DNA from: Rhynchospora pubera
Taxonomy: Eukaryota > Streptophyta > Magnoliopsida > Poales > Cyperaceae
Reading direction: 5' to 3'
Assembly: GCA_028095005.1 (NCBI GenBank)
Contig: CM051460.1
Location: 285,364,238 to 285,428,237 of the forward strand
Length of the DNA stretch: 64,000 bases
Below are positions 1 to 12,800 of the stretch, in pieces. The notes beneath the pieces were generated by a model. The model ran no database searches, had not been told where the DNA came from, and saw nothing but the letters and a program-made list of their open reading frames with translations. The position numbers and the translations under genes are program-made. Numbering within the stretch: the stretch's first letter is position 1; every line of letters starts with the position of its first letter.

Positions 1-1511
1 TAAAGAGTTTGAATGTTGATTATTGTGATGAAATGACCTAAAATGAATATAAAAACGATTGAAATGCACAAATGAGACTCAGAATTGCATTGTTTGCACT
101 TTGTATGCGTAATTATCAAATATTATCCGATATTTTTGAAGAAATAAAATATGAATTATATTCTAGACAATATAAAGAGTTTAAATGTAGATTATTGTGA
201 AGAAATGATTTAGAAGGAATACAAAAACGATTAAAATGTTCAAATAGACTCAAAATTGCATTATGTGCATTTCGTATGCATAATTATCATGTATAATACA
301 ACCCTTTTCAATAAATAAGATATGAAATATATTCTAGACAATATAAAGAGTTAAAATATAGATTATTGTGATGAAGTGACTGAGAATGAATGCATAAACG
401 ATTGAAATGCTCGAATGATACACAAAATTGTATTATGTGCATTTTGTACGCGTAATTACCATGTATAATCTAATCTTTTCGAATAAATAATATATGAATC
501 TTAGTCTTAACTTTATAAATAGTTTAAATGTTGATTATTGTGATGAAATGAGTAAGAATGAATCCAGAAACGATTGAAATGCTCAAATGATACTAAGAAT
601 TGCATTATTTGCACTTTATATGTGTAATTATCATGTATTATCCAATCTTTTTGAATAAATAAGATATGAATCATATTTTAGATAGTACAAAAAGTTTAAT
701 TGTAGATTATTATGATGAAATGAGTAAGAATGAATCCAGAAATGATTGAAATGCTCAAATGATACTCACAATTGCATTTTTTGCAATTTATATTTCGTAA
801 TTACCATGCATAATACAATCTTTTGAATAAATAATATACGAAACATATTCTACACAGTATAAAGAGTTTAAATGTAGATTATTGCTGTGAAATGATTTAG
901 AATGAATCCATAAACGATTGAAATGCTCAAATGATACTAAGAATTGCATTATTTGCACTTTATATACGTAATTATCATGTATAATCCTATATTTTTGAAT
1001 AAACAAGATATGAATTCTAGTCCGGACAGTATTAGAGTTTAAATGTAGATTATTTTGACGAAATTAGTTAGAATGGCTCCAAAAACGATTGAAATGTTCA
1101 AATGATATCTCAGAATTATATTATTTGCACTTTATATGCATAATTATCTTGTATAATCCAATATTTTTGAATAAGCAAGATATGAATCCTAGTCCGGACA
1201 GTATTAAGAGTTTTAAAGTAAATTATTTTGAGAAAATGACTTTGCGTAATTACCCTGTATAATTCTATATTTTTGAATAAACAAGATGTAAATTTTAGTC
1301 TCGAAAGTATAAAAAGTTTAAATGACGATTATTGTGATGAAATAACTTAAAAATGAAAACATAAACGATTGAAATGCTAAAATGATACTGAGAATTGTAT
1401 TGTCTTTATATGCATAATTACTATGTACTATTCAGTCTTTATAAATAAACGAGATATGGATTTTATTACAGTATAAAAAGTGTAATCTAAGATTATCGTG
1501 AGAAATGACTT
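1..1511. repeat. ~171-bp tandem satellite, about ten degenerate monomers
   Basis: A recurring block of the form AAGAGTTTAAATGTAGATTA followed by a GATGAAATGA-like stretch begins near 3, 174, 343, 515, 688, 861, 1031, 1204, 1311 and 1474. Spacing is 169-173 bp except for one shortened unit (1204 to 1311) and one of 163 bp. Each unit also carries an ATGATACT-like block and a TGCGTAATTATCATGTATAAT-like block. The array is open at the left edge of the window and ends about 90 bp before the snurportin start codon. The short reading frames within it have no coding character. Confidence 0.88.
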
Positions 1512-1602
1512 AACCAGTGGCAAATCAATTCCATCCTGGCACCCTTCCGAATTACATAACGGCGCCAAGCTCAGACGCACTTTCTCTCTACTCTCTCCTC
1601 AA

Positions 1603-4600
1603 ATGGCGCCACCACCAGACCACCGCCGTCCGATCAAGCGCGCGGCCATCTCCGACCAACAGAGGAGGCGCGAGGTGGCGCTGCGCCTCCAGGCCGACCG
1701 CCGCTCCGACGCGCAGAACCGCGCGAGGCAGCTCGCCTCGTCTGTCCTCTCTCTGGGACCCGAGCCTGCAACGGAGCCTGAGGTGGAACCGGAGCAGGAG
1801 ATGTCAGAGGCGTCGGGTCAGTTGGCGGGTCGATCGGACTTCGACCCGGTTCGTGCTGCTAGGTTAAGAGGGCCTGAGGTCAGGAAATGGTTCGCTAGAC
1901 AGCTTATGCTGCCTGAATGGATGGTTGATGTGCCCCCTTCGCTTGATCGTGATTGGTATAAGTCTGATCTCTACTTAATTATTACTACAATTTGTAAATA
2001 TTGAAATTTGTTTATCTGAAACCAGTAGTGTATATTGTATTCTGATTTCTACAGTTCTACTTAGTTACTGGTATAAAGCTTCATTGTGTTTACTGTCTTA
2101 CTGAAACTTTTATTTAAATTGATATGATTTTCTATTTTTTAAGGCATTGTTAATTTCTCAAAAGATAACTTATTGATATTTTTCAAGGCATTGTTAATTT
2201 CCGAAAAGCTAACTTGTCTAGAAACAGCTATTCACAATTTTTTTTTTTTAAGATAAATATAAGTTCCAGGTTTTGCAGCCAGCCCTATTATCACTCCAAA
2301 AGGAACAAGCCAAAAATAAATGACAATGCATGTGGCCTTTTGACGCAGCGGTAAGAGCATTAGGCTGACCTCAAAGGGGGCATTTGGCAACGCCATAGAT
2401 TAGTGAGATCAAGGATTAAAGTTAGGTACATTTTACGCAAATTTGTTAACTTCTAGGTTAACAAATTAGCTTATTAACCTAGATGTTAGGCTAACCTCAT
2501 GCATGCCAAATGTCCCCAGAGGTCAAGGGTTCAAGCCCTAGCATACATCTTTAATTTATGAAAAAGTTGGACGGCAAAGACCTCCCTCTTTCTTTAATAA
2601 AATAAAATAAAGTTGGAATATGTAGTGCATATGCTATAATGTTTTCCAATGTCTCTCCTGTTAGTTTCAATTTATTTAATTAGATATTTGAACAGAACCC
2701 AGCTATTCACCATGTGTATCAGAACGAAAAGTGAATTTCTAGATTTCACATATCACGTAGTGAAGTGGGAACTACTGACAAAATGCAATTAGAACAATTC
2801 TGACTGTTTATCCAGGTATGTATTTCCAAGACCATCTGGTAAAAGGTGTTTTGTTGTTTCTTCAAATGGTACAACCATTAGTAGGCTTCGTAATGGTTCT
2901 ATACTTCATCGATTCCCTTCTAATTTGCCTAATGGGGCTAGAGCAAAAGATGTTTCGGGGCCTGCTAGCTCTTATTCCATTCTTGACTGCATATTTCATG
3001 AGGTGAGGTCACATTTCTGTTCTTTGGTTTGGCCCAATAGTAACCCTGTTTGGCATGGTTATGTTGCTTGATGAGATTTTACATTGCTAAAGGTTTTTTA
3101 ATATCAAAATTAAGTAGTCCATACCACCATATAATGGAACAAAACTACAATTTCCAAGGAATGGGTTTTGTTCGATTTCATGGATGCTATTCTGAAAATA
3201 TGTCAATTTCTTTTTTCTTTATTTTTATGTTGAATTTTCTACTTAAACTTGGGCAACCTATGTTGGTAGCCAGCATTTGTTTTCTGGCGTCTCCTGAATT
3301 CACGGAGACATGAATTCTGAACATATGTATCTTTTTGAAGTTAGTTTGTGTAATGGTTGTATTTTATATATACAAGGTGCACTTTGCATGGTTAAGTTGC
3401 AAGTACTGAAAGAAAGTTATCAGATCATATGTCCATTCCTCACAAGGTATTGTGTTTTACATTTAGTCATAAGATGTTTGTTAAAGTTTCTAGGTTCTGC
3501 ATGCAAAAGTTTCCTTGTTCTGCAATTCTGCATTTTTATTTTCTTTTTGTGAATATTTTCAGCCTGATGAGACGTACTATGTGATTGATATGGTTTGTTG
3601 GAGAGGGTACTCTTTGTATGATTGCACTGCAGAGTTTAGGTTCTTTTGGCTGAACTCCAAGCTCAGCGAAACGGGTGCATCTGACCCACCATCTCAGTAC
3701 CATCGGTACAGATTCAATGTTGTACAGATATACGAGTGTAACTTGGCCGGTCTTCAAGCTTCTTATTCGGGACAAGTGCCATATGTCAAAGATGGGTTGC
3801 TGTTTTTTAACAAGTAAGACATCTCTCGTTCTTGTTTATTATTTTTATTTTATTTTATAATTTTCAAATTTCCACACCATAAAGAGTTCTACTTGTATTG
3901 TGCAAGTCCCAGATTGTGTATTGGCAATCACACTCCTTGTCTATTCAATGTTAAGAATTTCGATTTTTATAATTAGCTTCCAAATTTCAGAAACTTGCTC
4001 CAGTCCATAGTCTGTACCGCCAGTATAGACAGTGGTACTGAAAATACATGATCTGGCAGGGTTTTCATTATAATGCAATGTCAGATCATGAAATTTCCAT
4101 CAGATGGTTTTGTAGTTCGAGATTAGATATTTTCCTGATTGCTACTGCAAATTAAAATACTTATTATTGCATCATTACAAAAAAAAAAAATATATGTCCA
4201 ATGAAATATATTGATCGCGCCTTGCAACAGTATTTTCACTTTATTTTGTTTTTGGTAATTTTTATATAGGCATGCACATTACCAAGCTGGAAACACACCT
4301 CTAGCATTAGTATGGAAAGATAATGTTTGTAGCCAGTATGTTCTCGACACTGATAGCAAAGGACAAATTCCTTCTCAGCAGCAGGTACAAAAGAATATAT
4401 ATATATTTTTTTGCTATTTTACTGATCCTTTTGTCGGGAATTATTTTCATTTGAGGCATAGATAAATGTTCCGACTATCCTACCCTATGGCATATTATAT
4501 TCCCCAAATAGATGCCATATTAGTCCTTTTGTATGAATGCATAAACCCCAATAAAAACACAGAACTAACGAAAAGTGAACAATGAACTGTTAATCTAACT

Positions 4601-5738
4601 ATACGGTGCTTGTTTGCTTATGTGAAATCACATAAATTAGGTTGTATTGGAGTTGCAAAATGACGGGAATTTGACTACATCTGATGACCCTCCTGTTGCA
4701 CTTGGTTCCTTAAGTAGAGACTTGATTGCTCAGGTCCTTTTAAGTTACTCCTGTACATAATATCTTCTTTTAAGCAATAGTTAGATGTGGAGAGAGCATA
4801 GAATCAATCAAAAACCATAAAGTTCTGACTATCCTACCCAATGTGATTTTGTATAATGTTGCTTAAATATTGTTGGCCAGCTGATTTTGTATTTAGACCT
4901 AACTGGCTTGGTATATTCTCATCCCAAATGCATCTATGTACACATGAGTTAGTAAATTTTTTTTATGATGAGCCCAGATCATGGTAACTTAGAATACCAA
5001 ACATTCTAAGATTTTTTTATGATAGCTAGTTGAGCAACATTAAATTTTTGTAGTATCATTTTGAAGTATACAACTACAACCTGAATTGGACCCATTTGTT
5101 CAGTCAGGTTTACGGGTTGGAAATCTTGTTCGTGTTGCTATTAAAGATGAGAGAATGAGGCTTGTAGATGGAAAGTTAGATCTTGGGGAACTACAATTGG
5201 TTGGCAAAACTAATCATTCACGTGCTTTTGCTGATACCTACTCCAAAGTAAGGCATCCTTCACCGGTACAAAACTAGCAGTTTCTGGATTACATATATAC
5301 CTGTGTAATTCAGTTGTTACTGTAACTTTAACAATTGCACATATGCCATTATATCCCTCATTTTCTATTTATTCTAAAATTAAATCTCTCATTTTCTGTT
5401 CTTTATTCTATTTTTTTGTGGTTTTAATTTCTGACTAGCAGCTGCACAATACAATTGAACAATTAATTTTTACAACTGCAATGAAATCAGCTTGGGACGA
5501 TATATCCAGTCCGGTCATGCACTCCTACTTTTTATCTGTTTTTTTACCCAGTACGTTTATTAACAGGACTACAAATATTAAAATCAATTCTAATTCAGGG
5601 TTTAAACTAATTACACAGGTATTGTTCCAGCATGCAGCTCGGCATGCACCTCTCAGGATTGAAGATTTAGTTGCATCAATCCAGTCTAATTCTTCTATGG
5701 ACAATTCACAAGCATTAGATGTTGAAATGGAAGGCTAA
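1603..5738 (+). CDS. SNUPN: Snurportin-1 homologue (m3G-cap snRNP import adaptor)
   Basis: Seven exons join in frame: 1603-1955, 2816-3002, 3563-3813, 4270-4384, 4641-4733, 5104-5247 and 5619-5738, giving 420 residues. All introns are GT-AG. Snurportin recognises the trimethylguanosine cap of spliceosomal U snRNPs in the cytoplasm and hands them to importin-beta. Residues ~5-50 are rich in Arg/Lys and match an importin-beta-binding-like N-terminus. From ~110 the cap-binding fold is clear: LPEWMVDVPPSL, DWYVFPRPSGKR, SYSILDCIFHE, TYYVIDMVCWRG, EFRFFWLNSKL, then a VDGLLFFNKHAHY-like block (here VKDGLLFFNK) with TPLALVW. The start chosen is the ATG at 1603, after a pyrimidine-rich leader; an upstream in-frame ATG at 1498 lies in satellite DNA. 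The length is normal for plant snurportins and no lesion is seen. Intron 1 holds a SINE-like insertion. Confidence 0.93.
2327..2611 (+). mobile_element. tRNA-derived SINE-like insertion in snurportin intron 1
   Basis: A pol III A-box-like block (GCAGCGGTAAGAGCAT, 2345-2360) and a B-box-like block (GGTTCAAGCCC, 2528-2538) lie in tRNA-like order. GACCTC before and GAGGTC after the interruption would form the stem next to the B box. The copy ends in an A-rich AAATAAAATAAAG-like tail near 2611. A second element at 2376-2517 separates the two boxes. The family is not recognised; the call rests on box order and tail. Confidence 0.5.
2376..2517. mobile_element. Small terminal-inverted-repeat (foldback) element nested in the SINE
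   Basis: The left end GGGGGCATTTGGCA (2376-2389) is matched by the inverted right end TGCCAAATGTCCCC (2504-2517). The interior contains a further inverted pair (AAATTTGTTAAC / GTTAACAAATT). Removing it brings the two halves of the SINE tRNA-like domain together. The target duplication cannot be set with certainty. Confidence 0.5.
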
Positions 5739-6950
5739 AAGTACTAAGTAATTGTTGATGTTTATTGCCGTGAACGTGTGACATCTTAAAGCAAAATGGT
5801 GCATTTTAAGTCCAGAATCTCATAGTGCTAAGCGTTATCTTTTAAAAAAGTACTTTGCTTGGTTTTCCACAACTCTGCTGAAGTGGTGTATTAAATTACC
5901 TCTGTAAAGAAGGAAACCATTCTAAATTAATATTTATCAAGTAAAAAGAATGGTCTATTTAAATGAAATATTATCAGGTTGCAAGTCATTGCAATGCAGG
6001 AAATGTAGCACCTGAATGCATTTAATTATTATTTATTATTGTTTTTTTGTGTGTGATGAGTTGTGCTAAGAGGCACATGTATTTGTATCCTCTCGAGGTT
6101 TGGAATTTTTAGGGAGTTGATGTGCTTACTTTTCAATTTTTGTAATGATAAGGCTTGTATTTGTCAAGGAAGTTGATGAGAATATTTCAAGCATGTGTCA
6201 AGAAAGTATTTATGTGCAGTATGTCTAAGAGTAGATATTTAATTACAGTAACACAACAACTTAAACTAGTTTTACGATTATGCTGACATAATAATTTAGT
6301 TAAAGCGTGCATGATTCCATTATATTTATTTTAAGTACATAAATGTTACTAATTTTTTATTGTTCGATAAATTGTTTGTTTATCATGTTTGAAGTAACAT
6401 TATAAGAACAATACTGGTTGTGCTCTAGCTGGACTAACTCGCAGGTGACTGTGACAGTGTGACCTCGAGATGTTGACGCCAGTAACTTCTAGTGATTGGA
6501 CGAAATTATTATTTATAGTGTTAAACATTGAAATTTAAAAAATTAGTGTTAAACATTAATATAAGATAATAATTAGACCTCATGGGCATGGAGCAAATAA
6601 AAGAGAGAAAAAATAATACCTCACGGGCACCATATTGCATCTTGGTAGAATGTGCGGAAATTTGTCTCTTTTAGATCGGAGCTGACAAGCGCAATCAGTT
6701 ATATTATTGTGACGATAATACCCTTCTACTCTTTTTCTCTGATATCGGACCCACTAAATTACTTGTTTCCTTCCGATTTTTCCTTGAGGAAGATTTTAGA
6801 AGGGTAATATAGTATATGCTGTTTTCAATCTGGAATGGTAACGAAATGTGTAGTTTTTAATCGCCTTCAAAATCGGTCAGTAATAAACAAATTAACTGAG
6901 CAATTTGTCTCTTTGTACTATACCGTCCTTGACATATTGACTCAACATTA
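5739..6950. other. Intergenic, 3' flank of snurportin
   Basis: AT-rich sequence containing the 3' UTR of the snurportin gene. No exon, repeat family or RNA gene is recognised. Confidence 0.5.
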
Positions 6951-6958
6951 CTCGGGAA

Positions 6959-7230
6959 TAGGGCTGTCAACGGTACGCCGTTTGCCGTTATGCCGTTTCG
7001 TTTAACTGAAATGGAACGATAAATGACATCAGAAATTGTATCGTATTCTTAACAAGACAGTATGTTGCACAGTTGCTTATACCTTTATCAGCAAATAAAA
7101 TATTGAAATTGGTTATTTCAATAGAAAATGGTAAGTGGAAAAGTTAATGGAACAGAAATCTGTTTCGTTCAAACGGAACGACAACAACATATCGCTATTT
7201 TGTAATTTTTGACCACGTTTGACACCCCTA
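6959..7230. mobile_element. hAT-type MITE with 8-bp target duplication
   Basis: The ends are TAGGGCTGTCAA (6959) and TTTGACACCCCTA (to 7230), imperfect inverted repeats that begin TAGGG as in many hAT elements. They are flanked by CTCGGGAA (6951-6958) and TTCGGGAA (7231-7238), an 8-bp duplication with one mismatch. The 272-bp body repeats short AACGGAACGA-like motifs and encodes nothing. Confidence 0.75.
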
Positions 7231-7239
7231 TTCGGGAAC

Positions 7240-7782
7240 GGAAAGTGATTCGGACACCACTGAAAAATAATACAACACCACCAAAACCTGTTCAAATACC
7301 AAAATACTCTCCACTCCACTATAAGAAAATAAATTAAGAATTTTCATATTGTCCCCAGAAAAACTAAGATGAACAATCACAATTTATACTTAAGTTTTAG
7401 GACAGAATATTCATAAATGGTATAATCAAACCTAAAAAGCCAACCTAGAATATTAGAGATAAAAAGTCATTTAGAAATTAAGAATAGACCTCTAATAGTT
7501 CTAAAAATCTCATAGATATTTAATTTCTAAATGATTTTTTATCTTGAATTAAATATCTATGAGATTTTTAGAACTATTAGAGGTCTATTCTTAATTTCTA
7601 AATGATATTTTATCTCGAATATTCTAGGTTGGCTTTTTAGGTTTGATTATTTCATCTTAGTTTTTTTGGGACAATATGAGATTCCTAATTTATTTTCTTA
7701 CAGTGGAGTGGAGGGTATTTTGGATTTGATCAGGTTTTGGCGGTGTTAGTATCACTTTTCAGCGGTGTCCGAATCACTTCCC
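7240..7782. mobile_element. Foldback element with long inverted arms
   Basis: The left arm begins GGAAAGTGATTCGGACACC (7240) and the right arm ends GGTGTCCGAATCACTTCCC (to 7782). The arms pair over most of their ~250-bp length, for example CCACTCCACTATAAGAAAAT with its complement near 7690-7710. The centre near 7500-7570 is itself a second palindrome (AAATCTCATAGATATTTAA and its inverse). No clear target duplication. It begins one base after the target duplication of the neighbouring MITE. Confidence 0.75.
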
Positions 7783-8220
7783 AGCGGAGTCGCAAGAAGA
7801 GGGCCTCCCAAAAAGTAAGAGGGCAGTCGGCGAGAAGACGAGGACGTCGGAGAGGGTAGACAGTAGACTAGACTAGACTTGGACCGGATGTCTCGCCTGA
7901 AAATCTCTCGGTATATTCCTTTCTTTTTTTTTTTTTTAAGCTTTTTCTTGGATTATTTCTACTATCTAGTGCGTCTTGAATTGAAGGTTTTGTGCTTATG
8001 CTTGTAATTTTTCTACCTGAGTAGATATCTACAAAACTTTTTCTATCTGCTGAATTAATTTTTTTTTCTTGTTTACACGAAAATATTTGTGCACCTGGGT
8101 GGATCTAACCGATATCAAATTGTCCCGGATTGTTAAAAATAATAAATAATTCGGGGAAAGTGTGGAGGTTAAGATCAAACAATAAAAAAAATGTGAGTAT
8201 AGTTGACTGCTCAATTTTAG

Positions 8221-8637
8221 GACGCTGCTAGGAGATGGGAGATGATGTATACCAGACAAATGAAGCAGGAAATCGAGTTGCTAGCTCTCCGATTTAGTCA
8301 GATTAATAAAAGTGTCGAAGCAAGAAAGGATATTGATCAGAGACGAGATATGGAATATCAAAGAAATCTGTATGTTCTCATTCCTTTTGATTTGTTTGGT
8401 CTTTATTCAATGTTATATCCTTTGGTTCATTCAAATAATTTTTATTAATCTTCACTATGCAGTGCGGAGATCGTTGATAGACATTTGTCAGCCATCCAGT
8501 GGGATCATGAACAGAGGTCCTGCATAATGGAGAGAAAATTATGGGATGACGCAGCTGCACTTGAGGAGGCTAAGAAATTGGAGATGGCTCAGATTGAAGA
8601 ACAATTAAGAAAGGAGAGAGCGCAGAAAGATGAAGAG
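8221..8637 (+). pseudogene. GLE1-like coiled-coil gene fragment
   Basis: Two adjoining exons (8221-8369 and 8463-8637) splice in frame across a GT-AG intron. They encode a charged coiled coil: RRWEMMYTRQMKQEIELLA, QRRDMEYQRNLAEIVDRHL, then EEAKKLEMAQIEEQLRKER. This resembles the coiled-coil region just before the conserved domain of GLE1, the nuclear-pore mRNA export factor that activates the DEAD-box ATPase of the pore. The conserved C-terminal domain is not found downstream, so I read this as a fragment. A short exon (9548-9556, Gly-Arg-stop) could close a ~103-residue protein from the ATG at 8242. An upstream mini-exon at 7888 (MSRLKIS) is out of frame with exon 8221. Homology is from family memory, not a search. 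Confidence 0.5.
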
Positions 8638-9824
8638 GTTTGTTCCCAAGTAGTTTGTATTCTTAGTTTCTTACACACTGCATTCATTTTGTTGGATCAG
8701 ACATATATTCAACCCCCTTTCAGCTGTTAGAATTAAAGCCTAAATTAGTGAAACAGTTAATCGACTGACTGCCTTGACTTGTTTATTGATCCAATCCAAT
8801 GATTTTTATGTAAAGAAGTGGGTGTAGCTGTTGTGTTTGTTCACTGTGTGCTCGTGAGGGGTTTTCAAATTCATAGGTCTGGAGTATTTTTTTTGGATGT
8901 TTGTCCAATTTGCGCCAGGTAATCTTTGGTTTTCAGGCACAGTAGATCAATTTATAAGAAATATCAATAGTTAGAGGAAGTGGTTCTGTGCTCTTGTACT
9001 AAACATGATGTGCAGCGAGTAGTCATCAGGAGAATCTGAGTAGGGGCGCTGTGATTTTTGTTTGCCAGATGTACGGTGTGCATCGAATTTTTTTTTTTTT
9101 GGATTGCCAGTCGGTCTGTATATATATAGCTGGGGATGAATTGAAATAAGGGAGAGCTGTACCTGTGGAAATATAAATGCATACACATATAGGGATTGAA
9201 CTTGATTTATTCAGTTTATAGACAGAGTTTGGTATTTTCCCTTTGAATCTTCTACATGTGTGTTTGTTTGAAATATAGAGAAACAGTTTTTGACGTGATG
9301 ATCATCGAATAGCAGATCGTATTTTTTTATTTTTTTTTTGTGTGCAATGGATTGTTTCTGTAGGTAAATAAGGATGTTTTCATTTATTATTATTATTATT
9401 ATTTTGGCTTTTGCCTGTGAGGTGCAGCTTATTTTGTTGGGAGGTGTAGCCTATTTTGTGCTATTTTTTTTTATTATTTGGTGCATGCTATTTTTTATTA
9501 TTATTTTTTACTATTTTGTGCTATTTTTTTGTGTCTTCAATAAGCAGGGAAGGTAGAGGATGATAAAAAGAAACATACGAGTATGCATTGGCAAAGCTGA
9601 TGAGGCTTGGTTGTCTTTTATTGTTTGTGAGTGTCAATGTTATAGGATGGTTTAGTACTACGCTTATTTCATGCTTTTTTCTGAGGCGTGTCAATGAATA
9701 GGTCGCGTGTCAATGAATAGGTCGTTTGTTTTCTTGTGGCATGTATCAGTTGTTCCTTCTATTATCTGTGTTATGCCTAGTTGTTGCAGTAGAGTTGTAT
9801 GTATGAGCACTCTTTTGTATGCCT
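8638..9824. other. Intergenic or 3' intron/UTR of the GLE1-like fragment
   Basis: T-rich sequence with a long ATT microsatellite-like patch (9380-9530) and a short direct duplication of GTGTCAATGAATAGGTCG near 9690-9723. No further exon of the GLE1-like gene is convincing. Confidence 0.4.
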
Positions 9825-9834
9825 GGTTGTGTTT

Positions 9835-12800
9835 GGAGTTGTATCCTCTGGATGGTTAATAAAAACCATCCAGTGGACGTCTCACCACCTGAGCCCTCCG
9901 ATTTAAATCAACGGCTGGATCTGAAATTCGTCCAAAATTTTTTTTAAAAAAAGATAAATTAGAGTATACGCTGCGTATTCTCTTCCCCTCTGTGTATCCC
10001 TTCTCTTTTTCCCTCTGCCAGTGAGCTTTTAGAGAGAAAACCTAGATTTTGTCTCTCCATTCCGATCCGTACCCTTGCTCGCTCTGGCTCCGCCTTGATC
10101 TCCTCTCGATCGCCTCTCGAAGCACCACTGCCTCCGCCTCTCGAAGTACCTCTTGATTTCCCCTATCCTCAATCGAGCACAGATACACCTCTCATTTTAA
10201 TTGTGCTTATTTTCTGTTACGTAAGTGACAATTATTTCTCAGTTAAATAGATCGTATAGTAAACTTGTTTACATTCAAGTTATCATGTGGTGTGTAATTT
10301 TAATTGTGCTTATTTTAAGTTAATTAAAAAAATATCCGAATTACAGCATTAAGCTTTATATATGTAGTTTGATTCCTCCTAAAGATCAGTTACCTTTTTG
10401 GATGTAGTAGTATTTAACTAGTTTTCATGGACTTCAAAGCAAAGTAAAGATTTGTGGTGATTTTCGTGTAAGTTAGGGATTCACTGTTATTAGTGATATG
10501 TGATATGTGATATGAATATCACATATCTGAGTTGGCATTATTTCAAGTTTTTAATAACCTTTTATACTTGCAAGGTGATATCAATAGTGATATGTGATAT
10601 GAATAGGTGATATCAACAGGTGATATCACATATTTTAAGTTTTGAACAAGCTTTTATACTGGCACAGCAGCTGAAAATTGTTCTCTTTTCATCAGTAAAA
10701 TTTAATCACTTTTATCCTATATAGAGTGCCTTTTAGCAGTATTATAATATTTGTTGCTAATATAATATCTGTTGCTATTATAATACTTATTGGTATTGTA
10801 ATATTTTGGATTTCTAATGGAAATTATAATTTCATTTGTAAGGTTAAATTGCTGACAAGTGAGAACGTAATTTTTTTTCCTTTAGGTTTATTATTTGATT
10901 GAGAAATGAAAGAAAGGGATGAGGGAAGCTGTTCCTCACCAAAGGTGTCGTACATTTGCGAAAAATGTAAATTCCCGTGTGATGTGGCAGTATCTAGATC
11001 AACATGTAATCCGGGTCGAGAATTTTATGCATGCAATTGCGTTGAAGGTAGTTATTTTCGTGAGTGGTGTGACAAAGTTCAATGTCGAGAATCTTATGGC
11101 CCAAAGCAATCGAGACGGCGTCAAGAAGCAATTAGAGATGATGACCTTTGTCGGGATTTAAAATTTATTTTGAAGACTATTATCGCGGGATTGACTAATT
11201 AAATGTGTATACGAACCATTTATTTGCTTTTTCTGTTAGAATTCTGAAATGAACTTTCTGATATTCATATATTCAGTTCAAAGCTTTTATTTTGATGGTT
11301 AGTGATATAGAAGTTTGTCAAGACCGTAATTGTGTACAGGTCTCACATTTTACACTCCACAATGACCAATCAACCAAATGTAATTCCAAGCTCAACATCA
11401 TACTGTTTAATGTTTATTGTTGTCATGTAATGACATTGGTGCACGTAGTTGGTACCCATGTAATAAAACACATCATCATGTAAATTGAATGCTGTTTTCA
11501 TGTACCTAGCACCCAGTACCTAAGCAACGTTTGTACATGTACCATGCATACCATCAGAAAGCAAACATGCGAAATTCCTAGCATTGTACACCATCTGTAC
11601 CAGTAATCGGCCCCAACCCCAACATTAATAAATATATAAAACCAACAACACAATCTGTACCAGTAGCATTCTTTTCTCAATCAAACCCACCATCTCTACC
11701 AGTAATCAGCCCCAATTCCAATAGTCTATATCTTATTTCTTTATTGCAGAAAAGAAACTACAACAAACTCATAAAACAAAGCCAGAAAATAATAGGAAAA
11801 GGAAAAAAACAACATCCAAGCAAATTCAAAATTTAACTCCACGCATTGATTCATCCCAGCCTTCTCTTTCAGTACCTAGGAATCAAAATCAGAACCTTAG
11901 TATATAGTACACATTTGTTAAAAAAATTATTAAGTTATAATCTTGATCAAGAAAAATGAAATGGACCAAGCTTGAACGATCGTCAAATATTACTTAAGGC
12001 CCATATGATTTCAAATATTTCTAATGAAATCATAATGTTTTGTACTGCTAAGAAAAATAGTAAGTTCTTAATTATGTCAAGCATATCACCGATGCAAAGT
12101 TAAAGGAGGCAGGAGCAAATGTTTTTTCTTATCGTTTTCTCTATCATTTCAAACGATTTTACACAAAGGTCCCTGAAACCAAGAAATATTGACAGAGGAG
12201 TCCTTGGACTATGGAACTATACCAGTAAGTGAAAATAGGAAAGTACCGGTTGTTACCAAGTTCTACTTCACACCACACAGCAACAACAATTAATCATAGA
12301 CAATATCAAAGCATAGACCAGTAAAGAATAAAAAATATTTCTCAGAACAATTGAACTTCCAATTTCTTTGCTGGTACACCATGTTATTTCACACAAACTG
12401 GAAACAATAAGACTTTGATCAACATGGTTTTTCAACATTCTATTACTAACAACTGAAATCAAAGTCTTAAGTTGCTGCCTAATTTTGAAGTGACCGGAAC
12501 ATGAATATCTATGTGTTAATCTAAAATGTGTTAATTTAATGTGCTACATGAATCAGCAATTTGTGATTCTATTAGAGAACTAGAACTATTTAGAACACCA
12601 GAATTTGAACTATCAAAACACCAGAACTAGAACTATTTAGAACAAAAGAAATTGACAAAATCTAGAGAGGAAATTGGTAAAATAGATTAAGTACAGTATG
12701 TACCTATATTAGACGAAATTCATGAAATCGGAACCAGTTGAAGTTGTTCTGAGCCTACAGCCTCCTAAGTTAATAAAAATTAATCGATCAAAACCAAAAT

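Noticed and set aside
788..1006. 72-codon minus-strand frame
   Set aside because: It lies wholly in the 171-bp satellite and changes from monomer to monomer.
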